Assembly (NCBI GenBank): GCA_902795195.1
Contig: CADBKF010000019.1
Span: forward strand, 1 to 38,103
Direction of reading: 5' to 3'
Length of the DNA: 38,103 nt
Origin: Oscillospiraceae bacterium
GTDB lineage: Bacteria > Bacillota > Clostridia > Oscillospirales > Oscillospiraceae
The position numbers and the translations under genes were made by a program. This document shows, piece after piece, positions 29,684 to 37,506 of this stretch. Every line of letters begins with the position of its first letter. Position 1 is the stretch's first letter. The notes below the pieces were generated by a model. The model saw only the letters and a program-made list of their open reading frames with translations. It was not told the origin of the DNA and did not search any database.

Positions 29684-30664
29684 TCAAAGGAGGGAATTCT
29701 TCTCCGCCTCGCAGGTCCGATTTGCCATGCGCTGGGCCAGCGGTCTGGATTCCAGGCGGGCTTTTTCCGCCTCGATCTCCGCCATCAGTGCCTTCGTTTC
29801 CTCGTCAGCAGTCTCCTCACGGTAGAGCGCTTGAATCAGCCTGTCCTGTCTTGCAATAATGCCGCTCTGGATCATCACAGTAGGCTCCGCGGCAGACAGC
29901 GCCCGTCTGGCGCCGGACTCGATGCGCTGCTCGGCCTCCCTGCGGATGCGCTCGGACTCCGCCTTCAACGCAGCCAGGCGCTGCTTGACCCGGTCCGTGC
30001 GGTAGATCACCTCAGGATAGGCATCGGCAAAGCGTCGATAGAAGTAGGAGCGGTTGGTGAGAAGGCGGCGGACCTCCGTGCTGATCTCCTCGGTGCTGTC
30101 CGCCTGGCTGCTTTCCACACCCCGCTTGACCAGCCGCAGCACGAAGTGGGTCATAACGTAGTCGGCGGCAAAAACGGCCACCAGCGCAGCCGCAAGGATT
30201 TCCTTCGTCGGTGTCGACAGCAGCGCGAACAGCCGCTCGATCAAGGGGTTGAGCAGATGCAAAATCGCCACTCCACCCAGGCCGAAAAGGATCAGATTCC
30301 CGATCCAGACTCGCCCGTGCAGATTCATGGGCTTCCGGCTGTAATCCCACCAGCGGGCGTGGAAGCGCTTTTCCATCACATAACTCGTCAGATACTCCAC
30401 TGTACCGCAGAGCAGGAAGGACAGCAGAAAGCTGGTCCCATAGGAGGCTGCTGCCCGGGGAAAAGCCAGACCCGCAAGGGTAATCAGCAGCGCGCCGCTT
30501 CCGTAGATTGGGCAGATGGGGCCGGTAAAGAAGCCTCGGTTAATGAACCGGTGGAACTGTATGTATTTCAGCGTCACCTCAATCAGCCAACCTGCCAGGG
30601 AATACAGGAAAAACAACAGCACAAGCTGGCTCATAGTTGCCATAGTATTCTCTTGGATGATCAC
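29684..30664 (-). CDS. CmpB-like membrane protein (putative ABC-transporter type IV family)
   Basis: 326 residues. The N-terminal half (1-185) has about five membrane segments with the family hallmarks GWLIEV (25-30), NRGFFTGPICPIYG (42-55), and RWWDYSRKPMNLHGRV (about 105-120). The C-terminal 140 residues are charged and coiled-coil-like (AALKAESERIRREAEQRIES). Despite its family name, no transport activity is established for such proteins. GTG at 30664 with GAGGAG 6 nt upstream is the best start; ATG at 30643 is the alternative. Promoter at 30763-30791. Probably the last gene of the island before the transposon. Confidence 0.75.
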   Translation of the reverse strand: MIIQENTMATMSQLVLLFFLYSLAGWLIEVTLKYIQFHRFINRGFFTGPICPIYGSGALLITLAGLAFPRAAASYGTSFLLSFLLCGTVEYLTSYVMEKRFHARWWDYSRKPMNLHGRVWIGNLILFGLGGVAILHLLNPLIERLFALLSTPTKEILAAALVAVFAADYVMTHFVLRLVKRGVESSQADSTEEISTEVRRLLTNRSYFYRRFADAYPEVIYRTDRVKQRLAALKAESERIRREAEQRIESGARRALSAAEPTVMIQSGIIARQDRLIQALYREETADEETKALMAEIEAEKARLESRPLAQRMANRTCEAEKNSLL

Positions 30665-30762
30665 ATTTGTCTCCTCACTCTCTCGATTTCAATCGGTAAC
30701 GCTCGGATATGTTTTCCGGGAAACGACGCGCAGCCTTTTCATATCTAGTCTCTGTCAAATCT

Positions 30763-30791
30763 ATTCTAACATAGATGTCCCTGCGTTACAA
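30763..30791 (-). promoter_or_regulatory. promoter of the CmpB-like gene
   Basis: Minus strand TTGTAA (30786-30791), 17-bp spacer, TAGAAT (30763-30768). The A/T-rich sequence between it and 30930 shows no gene and probably contains the transposon boundary. Confidence 0.7.
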
Positions 30792-30929
30792 GAAAAATGA
30801 TTTTCAATTTCACGGTCCCGATACTTTGAAAATGATTTGCAATTCTTTTGAAATGTGATATTTCATCTCAATAAAAAGTGCAGAAGGTATAGGAAATCGT
30901 CACAGCGCAAAAAACGAACCGTCAAAACA

Positions 30930-32675
30930 TCACCGGGCTGCATGGGGCAGTCTGCTTTTCTTTTGCTCCGGCTGCAGATGTTCCGATTTCTGACGATTGC
31001 GTTGATGGGTTGCGCGATCCTCCAAATCAACCTCATGAAGATCCGCATCCACTGTTGTGATTGTGTCACGCCTTGCAAAAACCGGCAGCTTTTCCGGGGA
31101 GGCCTTGCGGATCTCGTCAAAGGCAGCGTTTTCCTTTTCGAGACGGATCGCCAGACGCGCGGCGGCGAGGGCTGATTGGTCGAGAGCTTCCGCTTCGGGG
31201 CGGAGCTCGTCGAAGCGCTGCAGCTCGGAGCGGTATTCTGCCTCAAATGCGGACTCTCTCCCGGCATGATGCCGGGCCGCTGCGTCGGCAGCGGAAAGCA
31301 TCTCGGAGATTTCCTTTCGCGCCTGTTTTGCAATCGCGGCGCGCTTGTTTGGCTGGGCCGCCATGCTTCGGATGGCTTCCTCCTTGGCGAAGCCCCGGAG
31401 GATGGAGGTCTCTTCGTTTTTCAGCTCCTCGATTTCCTCGGTTAGGCCCTGGATCTTTTCTGTTAGCTCCCGCTTTTTGGAAATTGCCAGCAGCGGCAGA
31501 GCGTCCCGTTCCTCGGTCAAGGCCTTGCGCTGCCTGCGCTTTGCCTGCAATGCCGTCAGCAGCTCATTGTAGCTTGCAAACATCAGCCTCGCCTTCGAAA
31601 GATAAGCTTCGGCTTTTTCCTTGTGTGTCCTGGCGTGGTTTGCGCTGAACCGCAGGACCAGCAGCCGGGCGCGGATGGATTCCAGCAGTTCGGCCATGGC
31701 CGGGATCGAGTGCTTCACCGCGTCAGTCAGCTTCGTGATTGCGGCCTTGAGCGATTTCAGCAGAGCGTTGTCCTGCTTGATTTGCCGGTTCAGCTCGCAG
31801 CGGTCCGAGACGATTCCGTTCTTTTCCAGTGCTCTTGCGACAACACCCTCGTGGATCGTGGGTTGTTCGTCCCGGCCCTGATCCGCAAAGCTGCGATGGT
31901 CGATGCGCTCCTCCCGGCCTGCTGCTTCCAGAAATCGGTTCACGTGCTCCGCCCAGGCCTCCCGCCAGAGGCAGAGCTGTTCTTCGCTGTTCCAGCGCTC
32001 GGCAATCGGGTTTTGCCTTCCGTACTTGGTACTCTTCGGGTACTTTGATGCACGCTCAAGGTCCTGAGCCTCAGCGGCAGAGGGCGTCATGTAAACCTTC
32101 TTTTTGCCGACCTTATACGGATATTGCTTCTCCCAGCCGTCATGCTGTGCCGTTTTGAACTCTGACGCGGTGAAGCCTTTTTCGATTCCATCCTTCACGC
32201 AGAGATATTCTTTTTCCGTTTTCGCCTGCCAAGTGCCGTCGGGATTCAACGGACGTACCGTCAGCAGAATATGCGCGTGGGGGTTGTGCCCGTCGGTGTC
32301 GTGGATCGCCATGTCAGCGCACATGCCCTGAGCTACAAACTGCGTTTGAATAAACTCCGACAGGAGCCGCATCCATTCCGTTTTGCCCAGCTCCACCGGC
32401 AGGGCCACAACAAATTCCCTGGCCAGCCTGCTGTCCTTCGTCTTCTCCGCCGCCTCCACGGCATTCCAGAACGTTTCCCGGTTTTTCCATTCCGGCGGCG
32501 CATTGGGCGGAAGAAAAACCTGTTGCGCGACCAATCCGCGTTTGCGGGTATAGTCATGCTGCACGCCGTCATAATTGTTGTAGATCCTGGAACAGCTCAG
32601 ATAGGCTGCCGCTGCGCAGGCGGACCGTCCCGCCCCGCGACTGACGACCTTTGCCTCCAGGTGGTAAATTGCCAT
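30930..32675 (-). CDS. MobA/MobL family relaxase
   Basis: 581 residues. The relaxase domain (1-about 210) begins MAIYHLEAKVVSRGAGRSA and has the three-histidine metal site HDTDGHNPHAH (H125/H130, H133, H135). The rest (about 280-560) is long charged coiled coil, as in MobL-type proteins. It would nick the element at its oriT and lead the strand into a recipient, using a conjugation machine supplied by another element, since no type IV secretion genes are here. AAGGAGG lies 8 nt before the ATG. Upstream is a hairpin-dense non-coding region, the natural place for the oriT. Confidence 0.92.
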   Translation of the reverse strand: MAIYHLEAKVVSRGAGRSACAAAAYLSCSRIYNNYDGVQHDYTRKRGLVAQQVFLPPNAPPEWKNRETFWNAVEAAEKTKDSRLAREFVVALPVELGKTEWMRLLSEFIQTQFVAQGMCADMAIHDTDGHNPHAHILLTVRPLNPDGTWQAKTEKEYLCVKDGIEKGFTASEFKTAQHDGWEKQYPYKVGKKKVYMTPSAAEAQDLERASKYPKSTKYGRQNPIAERWNSEEQLCLWREAWAEHVNRFLEAAGREERIDHRSFADQGRDEQPTIHEGVVARALEKNGIVSDRCELNRQIKQDNALLKSLKAAITKLTDAVKHSIPAMAELLESIRARLLVLRFSANHARTHKEKAEAYLSKARLMFASYNELLTALQAKRRQRKALTEERDALPLLAISKKRELTEKIQGLTEEIEELKNEETSILRGFAKEEAIRSMAAQPNKRAAIAKQARKEISEMLSAADAAARHHAGRESAFEAEYRSELQRFDELRPEAEALDQSALAAARLAIRLEKENAAFDEIRKASPEKLPVFARRDTITTVDADLHEVDLEDRATHQRNRQKSEHLQPEQKKSRLPHAAR

Positions 32676-32693
32676 TCACTTTGCCTCCTTTTC

Positions 32694-33095
32694 TGTAGTG
32701 GCCGCAGACCCCTGCGGCCATAACCGTTTTGATAAGTGCTTCGCGCCATGGCCGGTCAGGTGACCGGCCACTACGGCAAACGCCATTCTTTAAGTGTTTC
32801 GCAATATGATAGGACGTAGTGCGTAAGCCCATAGATTTGCAAAACCAGCCTTTGACAGGTTTTGCAAACAGCAGGTGTCGGGCGGCGCAATGCACCGCAG
32901 CATCCCGGACAATTCCGGGATGCGCTGTCCAGGACAGCGCCGACAGCTGCGCGGACGAGAGGAGCGCAGCCCGCATCGTCCGTCGTTCTCCGCATAGAAC
33001 GAAATCCGCCTCGCAGAGCGCACGGCCCGATTGGGTGGGTACCACCCGGTCGGGATACCACCACCTCCAAAATGCAGCGCATTTCGGAGGTGGTG
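32694..33095. other. hairpin-dense region, candidate oriT
   Basis: The 578-bp gap between relaxase and DUF3847 genes holds at least six near-perfect hairpins: 32699-32720 (TGGCCGCAG/CTGCGGCCA), 32749-32770 (TGGCCGGTCA/TGACCGGCCA), 32836-32868 (TTTGCAAAACC/GGTTTTGCAAA), 32902-32921 (ATCCCGGA/TCCGGGAT), 32922-32940 (GCGCTGTCC/GGACAGCGC), 33059-33095 (CACCACCTCC...GGAGGTGGTG). GTAGTGGCC (from 32694) also mirrors GGCCACTAC beyond the second hairpin, nesting the first two. Open frames across it lack ribosome sites or family signals. Position beside a MobA/MobL gene supports an oriT; the nick site is not identified. Confidence 0.5.
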
Positions 33096-33253
33096 AGTAA
33101 GTGCGCCCTTCGGGAAAAAGAAACTGACGGGACAGCCTGCTTCCCAGCCATCCCGCCGCGTTGGATTTCGCGCCGTTTTCCGTTTTTCGTCTTCTGTCGC
33201 AATTCTGGTCGCTGCAGGTTTGAATTCCTGCCGCAACAACAAAAGAACCGTTT

Positions 33254-33487
33254 TCAAGACAAGTCACCCCGCAGCTCCAGCGCCTTCGTGATCTTCGTCA
33301 GAAATGTCTCTAACTCCGCCAAGGTCATCCCGTTCGTGAACGGCATCGCTTTCTCAACAATTGCACCCTTCTGAATTAAGCGCCTCGTCCGTTCCTTCCG
33401 CTCCCGCACACGGTCCCGTGCCTGGGCTTCCTCATAACGGTGGCGCATTTGCATAAGTTCCTTCTGGAGGTCCGTTGGTTTATCCAT
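33254..33487 (-). CDS. DUF3847 family small protein
   Basis: 77 residues, mostly charged helix (DLQKELMQMRHRYEEAQARD), then ALPFTNG-like KAMPFTNGMTLAELETFL (about 48-65). Matches DUF3847, found almost only on clostridial mobilizable elements between recombinase and relaxase genes; function unknown, possibly a relaxosome accessory. Start ATG 33487; the in-frame codons to 33532 fall within the preceding terminator. Only a G-rich AAAGGGGA lies about 11 nt upstream, a weak ribosome site. Confidence 0.8.
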   Translation of the reverse strand: MDKPTDLQKELMQMRHRYEEAQARDRVRERKERTRRLIQKGAIVEKAMPFTNGMTLAELETFLTKITKALELRGDLS

Positions 33488-33519
33488 GATTTTAAAGTCC
33501 CCTTTCCTGTAAAAATGCA

Positions 33520-33563
33520 AAACGGGCCGCAAGGGAATTGCTTCATCCCCTTGCAGCCCGTTT
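33520..33563 (-). terminator. terminator after the serine recombinase gene
   Basis: AAACGGGC (33520-33527) pairs with GCCCGTTT (33556-33563), continued by GCAAGGG/CCCTTGC inside, with one unpaired base between. It lies 12 bp after the recombinase stop. Confidence 0.8.
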
Positions 33564-33575
33564 GCTGTCGTTTTG

Positions 33576-35387
33576 TTATTCTGTTGTCGCCGGGAGTTCC
33601 GCTTCTGCTAATGCCGCAGCTGCTGCCTCCGCTGCTTCCTTCGCTTTTCGCTCCTTGCGCCGGTAATACTTTTCCCGATTCGCTGCCCGCTTCTTTCGCT
33701 CAGCCTCCAGCTGTGCCAGCTCCTCCGGGGTGGGCTCTGGCGTTGGCACCTCAAAGCGCCCGATGAAGTTCAGATAGATCTCCACCTCCTGGCAGCGGTC
33801 ACCGTACTCGTCCTTCGTCGGAGCGTGCACCAGGATGCGATCAATGAACTCGTTGATCATGGGCGTGGTCAGCTCCGTGAAGTCCCGGTACTTTTTTGCC
33901 AAAGCCAGAAACTGCTCCACACGATCTGTGTCAGCCTCATAAGCCGCAATCTGTGATTCTTCGGAGGCGATCAGCTTTTCCAGCCCGGCCTGCTCAGCTT
34001 CGTATTCCTCAGACAAGGCCTTGTAGCGCTTTTCGGGAAGATCCTCCAGCACGTAGGATTCATACAGCTTTTTCAGCAGCCGGTCCAGCTCCTTGCAGCG
34101 CTTTTTCGCCCTCTGCACCTTGCGTCGAAGCTCCTTTGCGGAAGCCTCCTGCCGAATGCTGGAAGCCTCCCGGACCTTCCGCACGAATTCCGCTTCATTC
34201 TGAATGGCGTAAACGCTGACTGTGCGAATTGTTTCTAGAATCAGTTGCCGCAGCGCCTTTGTACTGATTTGATGAGAACAGCATTCGTTGCGCTCATGTT
34301 CCATGGTCATTTTATAGGTGGAGCAGTTGTATCCATCTATAAAATATATCTTACCATTTGCGCCGGTTCTCCTGATACGGTGGTTGTACATCTTTCTTCC
34401 GCAGTCTGCGCAAAACACCAATCCCGTCAGGGGATTTGCTTCGCCAATTGTATCTGTCCTCCGCCTGGTTTTGCATACTTTCTGTGCGATGTCCCATGTC
34501 TCCTGATCAATAATTGCCTCATGCATGTTTTCAAAAATGGCCCACTCCGACGGCTCATTCATAATTCGTTTGTCCTTGTAGGATTCTTTAGAGGATCGGA
34601 AATTGACTGTATGGCCTAAGTATTCCGGCTTCGAGAGAATACGCCTTACAGTATAGCTGTACCAATCGTGCGGCCTACTCATGTCGTAGGTGTTCCGATG
34701 CGCACCAATTCCTCTAATTGCAAGATAATATCCGGGACACTCAATCTTCTCCGCAGTAAGCTGTTTCGCTATTTCATATGGACCTTTTCCGTTGACTGCA
34801 AGTTGATAAATCTTTCGGACAACCGCCGCTGCCTCTGGATCAATGATCCAGCGATTCTTATCCTCCGGGTCCTTCTTGTAGCCATAAATCGGCGTGTTTG
34901 TAATTGGCTTCCCGGATTTGCCCTTGACCTTGTATGCCGCTTTGATTTTTCGGCTCTGGTCCCGCAGATACCACTCGTTCATGATATTCAGAAACGGCGC
35001 GAACTCGCTGCTGTTCTGGTCCTCGCTGTCCACGTTATTTGCGACAGCAATAAAATGAACCCCATGCTCCCGGAAGAATACCTCAGTGTAGAAGCCCGTC
35101 TGCAGATAGTTTCTGCCGATCCGGCTCATGTCCTTGACCAGCACGGTTCCGACCTTCCCGGCCTCAATGTCCGCGATCAACCGCTTCCAGTCCGGGCGGT
35201 CGAAGTTGCCGCCGGACCAGCCGTCGTCGGTATAGTGGTGCAGGTTCGTGTAGCCGTGCTGTGTGGCGTAGGTTTCGAGGTAAAGCTTCTGGTTTGCAAT
35301 GGAGCTTGAGTCGCCCGACAGCTCATCGTCGCGCGACAGCCGCTCATAGAGAGCGGTGATCTTTTCTTCCGTCTGTCTGCTGGTCAT
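33576..35387 (-). CDS. large serine recombinase, TnpX type
   Basis: 603 residues. Resolvase domain with nucleophile S18 (in YERLSRDDE), ANQK (about 31-34) and KDMSRIGRNYLQTG (about 85-98); recombinase domain (about 165-290); zinc-ribbon with CADCGRKMYNH and a downstream Cys pair (NCS...CCSH); coiled coil (about 400-500) and a charged Ala-rich tail. This is the full layout of TnpX-like recombinases that excise and insert Tn4451-type elements, usually at GA dinucleotides. AAAGGAG lies 6 nt before the ATG. The start overlaps the tnpW stop by 4 nt. Frame intact, so mobility is plausible. Confidence 0.94.
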   Translation of the reverse strand: MTSRQTEEKITALYERLSRDDELSGDSSSIANQKLYLETYATQHGYTNLHHYTDDGWSGGNFDRPDWKRLIADIEAGKVGTVLVKDMSRIGRNYLQTGFYTEVFFREHGVHFIAVANNVDSEDQNSSEFAPFLNIMNEWYLRDQSRKIKAAYKVKGKSGKPITNTPIYGYKKDPEDKNRWIIDPEAAAVVRKIYQLAVNGKGPYEIAKQLTAEKIECPGYYLAIRGIGAHRNTYDMSRPHDWYSYTVRRILSKPEYLGHTVNFRSSKESYKDKRIMNEPSEWAIFENMHEAIIDQETWDIAQKVCKTRRRTDTIGEANPLTGLVFCADCGRKMYNHRIRRTGANGKIYFIDGYNCSTYKMTMEHERNECCSHQISTKALRQLILETIRTVSVYAIQNEAEFVRKVREASSIRQEASAKELRRKVQRAKKRCKELDRLLKKLYESYVLEDLPEKRYKALSEEYEAEQAGLEKLIASEESQIAAYEADTDRVEQFLALAKKYRDFTELTTPMINEFIDRILVHAPTKDEYGDRCQEVEIYLNFIGRFEVPTPEPTPEELAQLEAERKKRAANREKYYRRKERKAKEAAEAAAAALAEAELPATTE

Positions 35388-35596
35388 ACCTGACTCCTTT
35401 CAGACTGACGGCTCATTTGTGGCACGTTCAGTATAGCACATTTTGACTCCGATTCCAACCCTTCATTTTGAATTAAGTGAAAAATCTTGTCCTCGAAGGT
35501 CTCCGCCGCGTTCTCGCTGAAATGGGCGTTGACCCGGTAATTGGTCGAGCCGATCCGTCGGCTCAAGGTAAAGGTGTTGCTGGGTGTTTTCTCCAT
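35384..35596 (-). CDS. TnpW family transposon-encoded protein
   Basis: 70 residues: FTLSRRIGSTNYRVNAHFSE (about 8-27) and TFEDKIFHLIQNE are characteristic of TnpW-type proteins that accompany TnpX recombinases; function undetermined. The start at 35596 has AAAGGAG 4 nt upstream; earlier in-frame codons to 35674 are not family-like. It overlaps tnpX by 4 nt and is preceded by minigenes. Confidence 0.85.
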   Translation of the reverse strand: MEKTPSNTFTLSRRIGSTNYRVNAHFSENAAETFEDKIFHLIQNEGLESESKCAILNVPQMSRQSERSQV

Positions 35597-35655
35597 AGAG
35601 CTCCTTTCCGCGCATGCTGCGCTCTGTAATGATGTGTTTGGTGTTGTAATTTCAT
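35563..35655 (-). CDS. 30-residue minigene overlapping the tnpW start
   Basis: ATG at 35653-35655 with a perfect AAGGAGG 8 nt upstream encodes 30 residues rich in His/Arg (MKLQHQTHHYRAQHARKG then ALWRKHPATPLP). It passes over the tnpW ribosome site and ends 34 nt inside tnpW in another frame. Translation of it would open or block the tnpW site, so it may be a leader peptide. Confidence 0.45.
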   Translation of the reverse strand: MKLQHQTHHYRAQHARKGALWRKHPATPLP

Positions 35656-35726
35656 TGCGTTTGCCTCCTTGCAAAGTCGTTTTGATTTGGATGGATAGAG
35701 TAGATTTCCGGTATAAACGGCCTTGC

Positions 35727-35744
35727 TCAAATTGTGATAACCAT
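35727..35744 (-). CDS. five-residue minigene MVITI
   Basis: AAAGGAGG lies 7 nt before ATG 35742-35744; the frame is MVITI then TGA (35727-35729). Too short for homology; judged only from the strong ribosome site and its place between two other minigenes. Confidence 0.3.
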   Translation of the reverse strand: MVITI

Positions 35745-35758
35745 GCTGTCGCCTCCTT

Positions 35759-35812
35759 TCAAAAGATTGTTTTCAGTTGATTCCGTCTGCAGTGGCGCAT
35801 ATTGTGTGCCAT
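35759..35812 (-). CDS. 17-residue minigene
   Basis: GGAGG-CAG-ATG (35810-35812) encodes MAHNMRHCRRNQLKTIF, ending in TGA that overlaps the next minigene's AAAGGAGG region. Spacing to the ATG is short (3 nt). Part of a minigene chain leading to tnpW. Confidence 0.3.
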   Translation of the reverse strand: MAHNMRHCRRNQLKTIF

Positions 35813-35828
35813 CTGCCTCCGACAAAAA

Positions 35829-35903
35829 ACTGCCTCCACGAAAAAGTGGAAGCAGTTATCATAAAATGCGAAACGCCCGGTGAATCGCGCTTGTTCACCG
35901 GGC
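35829..35903. other. two leader hairpins upstream of the minigenes
   Basis: AACTGC-CCAC/GTGG-GCAGTT (35829-35858) and GCCCGGTGAA/TTCACCGGGC (35875-35884/35894-35903), both nearly perfect. In the otherwise gene-poor 35656-36002 stretch these and the minigenes are all I see. Confidence 0.5.
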
Positions 35904-35977
35904 CCTCTACCTATAGGAAAATCAGAGGTCGTTTTCGGAACTGTTTTCAGAAAAAACCTCAAAAATGCAAATAGAAA

Positions 35978-36018
35978 AGCCGCACAACCCAAGGACTGTT
36001 CCCTAAGGCTGTGCGGCT
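35978..36018 (-). terminator. terminator of the sigma-like gene
   Basis: AGCCGCACA (35978-35986) pairs with TGTGCGGCT (36010-36018); on the minus strand it is followed by TTTCTATTT. The right arm overlaps the last codons and stop of the gene. Confidence 0.8.
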
Positions 36019-36857
36019 CTCGCCCCTCCGTATTCGTAATATCGCTTCATGATGCTGTCGACTCGTTTCAGCACCCCGCTGTGGCTGGCGTAGCCAAGCT
36101 GCTGCGCAATCTCCGCCCAAGTATAGCCCCGCTGTCGCAAATCCAGCAGCCTGCGGTCCTGCTCTGTCAGCGTTTTCAGAAAGGATTCCAGAAACACCTT
36201 GGAGATCACGTGCTCCTCCACATGGCTGGATGCGTCCGGGATGAAGAACATAAGGCCGAAGTACTCGTCTCCGTAGGTCTGCTCCAGAGAAACCTCCTGT
36301 ACCTTCTTGGATCGCGTATGATACCACTCCCGAAGGAAATCCGTCCGCACGTTGGAGCGCACTGGCTCAAAGTCCTCGTGGCATGGCATCTCCTTTACCA
36401 CGTCCAGCACCGGCTGCCAGTTCTGATCCACGATCACCCGCTTGACGATCCGTTCAAACAGGGTGTCGACCTCCTCTTTGCCCGGATAGGCAAACGGCAG
36501 ATTCCGCGGATGATGAATCAGCCGCGGCAGGTTCATGCCGGTTTCCTTCTCCACCTCTTTTGCCCAGATAGGCAGGCTGTAGGAGAAAATCCACACAGGG
36601 CAGAAGCCGGAGTAATGCTCCTTCCAGCCCCGGAAGCCGAAATGGGGAAAGGCCAGATCGGACACGGCGTCCAGGATCTCCTTCCGGAATTCATCCCCGT
36701 CGATGATATCCAGTTGCTCGTTGGCAGAAAAGATATCGCCCGGAATCCGGGGCAACTTTGCAAGTACCGGGTACTTTGAGATCACTTCCCAGGGCAGAAT
36801 GTACACCAGCGGCAGATACCGCAGATTGCTGTCCGCCGGGATGCGGAGCATTGCCAT
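36003..36857 (-). CDS. sigma-70 region-4-like regulator of the transposon
   Basis: 284 residues. The N-terminal 220 residues have no domain I recognise (YILPWEVISKYP; LPRLIHHPRNLPFAYPGKEE). The C-terminus (about 228-280) is a sigma region-4-like helix-turn-helix: LTEQDRRLLDLRQRGYTWAEIAQQLGY, here HTH after a TEQDRRLL lead. Similar proteins occur in clostridial integrative elements and are assumed to be regulators. The start is ATG 36857 with AGGAGG 8 nt upstream; in-frame codons to 36887 precede that site. Transcribed toward tnpW/tnpX but separated by a terminator. Confidence 0.75.
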   Translation of the reverse strand: MAMLRIPADSNLRYLPLVYILPWEVISKYPVLAKLPRIPGDIFSANEQLDIIDGDEFRKEILDAVSDLAFPHFGFRGWKEHYSGFCPVWIFSYSLPIWAKEVEKETGMNLPRLIHHPRNLPFAYPGKEEVDTLFERIVKRVIVDQNWQPVLDVVKEMPCHEDFEPVRSNVRTDFLREWYHTRSKKVQEVSLEQTYGDEYFGLMFFIPDASSHVEEHVISKVFLESFLKTLTEQDRRLLDLRQRGYTWAEIAQQLGYASHSGVLKRVDSIMKRYYEYGGARAAQP

Positions 36858-37034
36858 TTGACCACCTCCTCCACGATTTGACTGCAAGGACTATGTTCTA
36901 CTTATTAACGACACTTCGACAGGTGAAATGTCACCAAAACAAGAAAAATTTTTCCAAAGCTGTTTTTTGTGCATTTACCCATAGCCCCAGCATGATCCTA
37001 TCACAAGATATGTCCCATAAACCGGGCATAAAAA

Positions 37035-37076
37035 TCCCCCGGCGCACGGGACACATAAATCCTTGCGCCGGGGGGA
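37035..37076 (-). terminator. terminator of the XRE regulator gene
   Basis: TCCCCCGGCGCA (37035-37046) pairs with TGCGCCGGGGGGA (37064-37076); on the minus strand TTTTTATG follows. It ends 10 bp after the regulator's stop. Confidence 0.85.
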
Positions 37077-37085
37077 CAGCTTCAA

Positions 37086-37391
37086 TTACATTTTCTCAAT
37101 CAGCTGGAAGACAGCGGCCTGCTTTTCCTCATCCAGCCTGGACCAGCTTTCCAGGAGCTTTCGCTGGGTGGATGTCAGCGACACCAACTCGTTCTCATTC
37201 GCAAAAAGCTGGGATATGGTTATTCCAAAGGCAATGCAGATTTTCTCCAGCGAAGGAATCGTGGGCATCATCCCCTTGCGGAACCAGGAGGAAATTGTCG
37301 ATTGCGGGAGGCCGGATCTCTCGGCAAGCTGATACTCTGTCCAGCCCCTTGCTTCCCGATACTCTGTTATTCTTGCAAGAACGTCAACCAC
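37086..37391 (-). CDS. XRE-family helix-turn-helix regulator
   Basis: 101 residues. Cro/C1-type helix-turn-helix at about 6-63 (ITEYREARGWTEYQLAERSG, then LPQSTISSWFRKGMMPTIPSLEKI), followed by a helical tail (TSTQRKLLESWSRLDEEKQ) likely for dimerisation. The GTG at 37389-37391 is chosen because GGAGG lies 8 nt before it and no ATG fits. Divergent from the SLOG gene with overlapping promoters, so it probably controls that gene and itself. Confidence 0.88.
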   Translation of the reverse strand: MVDVLARITEYREARGWTEYQLAERSGLPQSTISSWFRKGMMPTIPSLEKICIAFGITISQLFANENELVSLTSTQRKLLESWSRLDEEKQAAVFQLIEKM

Positions 37392-37423
37392 AGCACTCGC
37401 CTCCGCCCATCGATTTCTCGTTT

Positions 37424-37453
37424 ATTATACTTGCGTTTATCGTTGCAATTTAA
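37424..37453 (-). promoter_or_regulatory. promoter of the XRE gene
   Basis: Minus strand TTAAAT (37448-37453), 18-bp spacer, TATAAT (37424-37429). Its -35 overlaps the plus-strand promoter, so the two compete. Confidence 0.6.
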
Positions 37454-37471
37454 TAGTTTCTATCGTATTAT
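37443..37471 (+). promoter_or_regulatory. promoter of the SLOG gene
   Basis: TTGCAA (37443-37448), 17-bp spacer, TATTAT (37466-37471). The spacer is the likely operator for the divergent XRE protein. Confidence 0.7.
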
Positions 37472-37506
37472 TTTAACGAGATACACAAGCATAATGGAGG
37501 CAGTTT

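Noticed and set aside
32569-33267. Open frames in the gap upstream of the relaxase
   Set aside because: Several overlapping frames in different phases, none with a convincing ribosome site or family motif; hairpins account for the sequence better.
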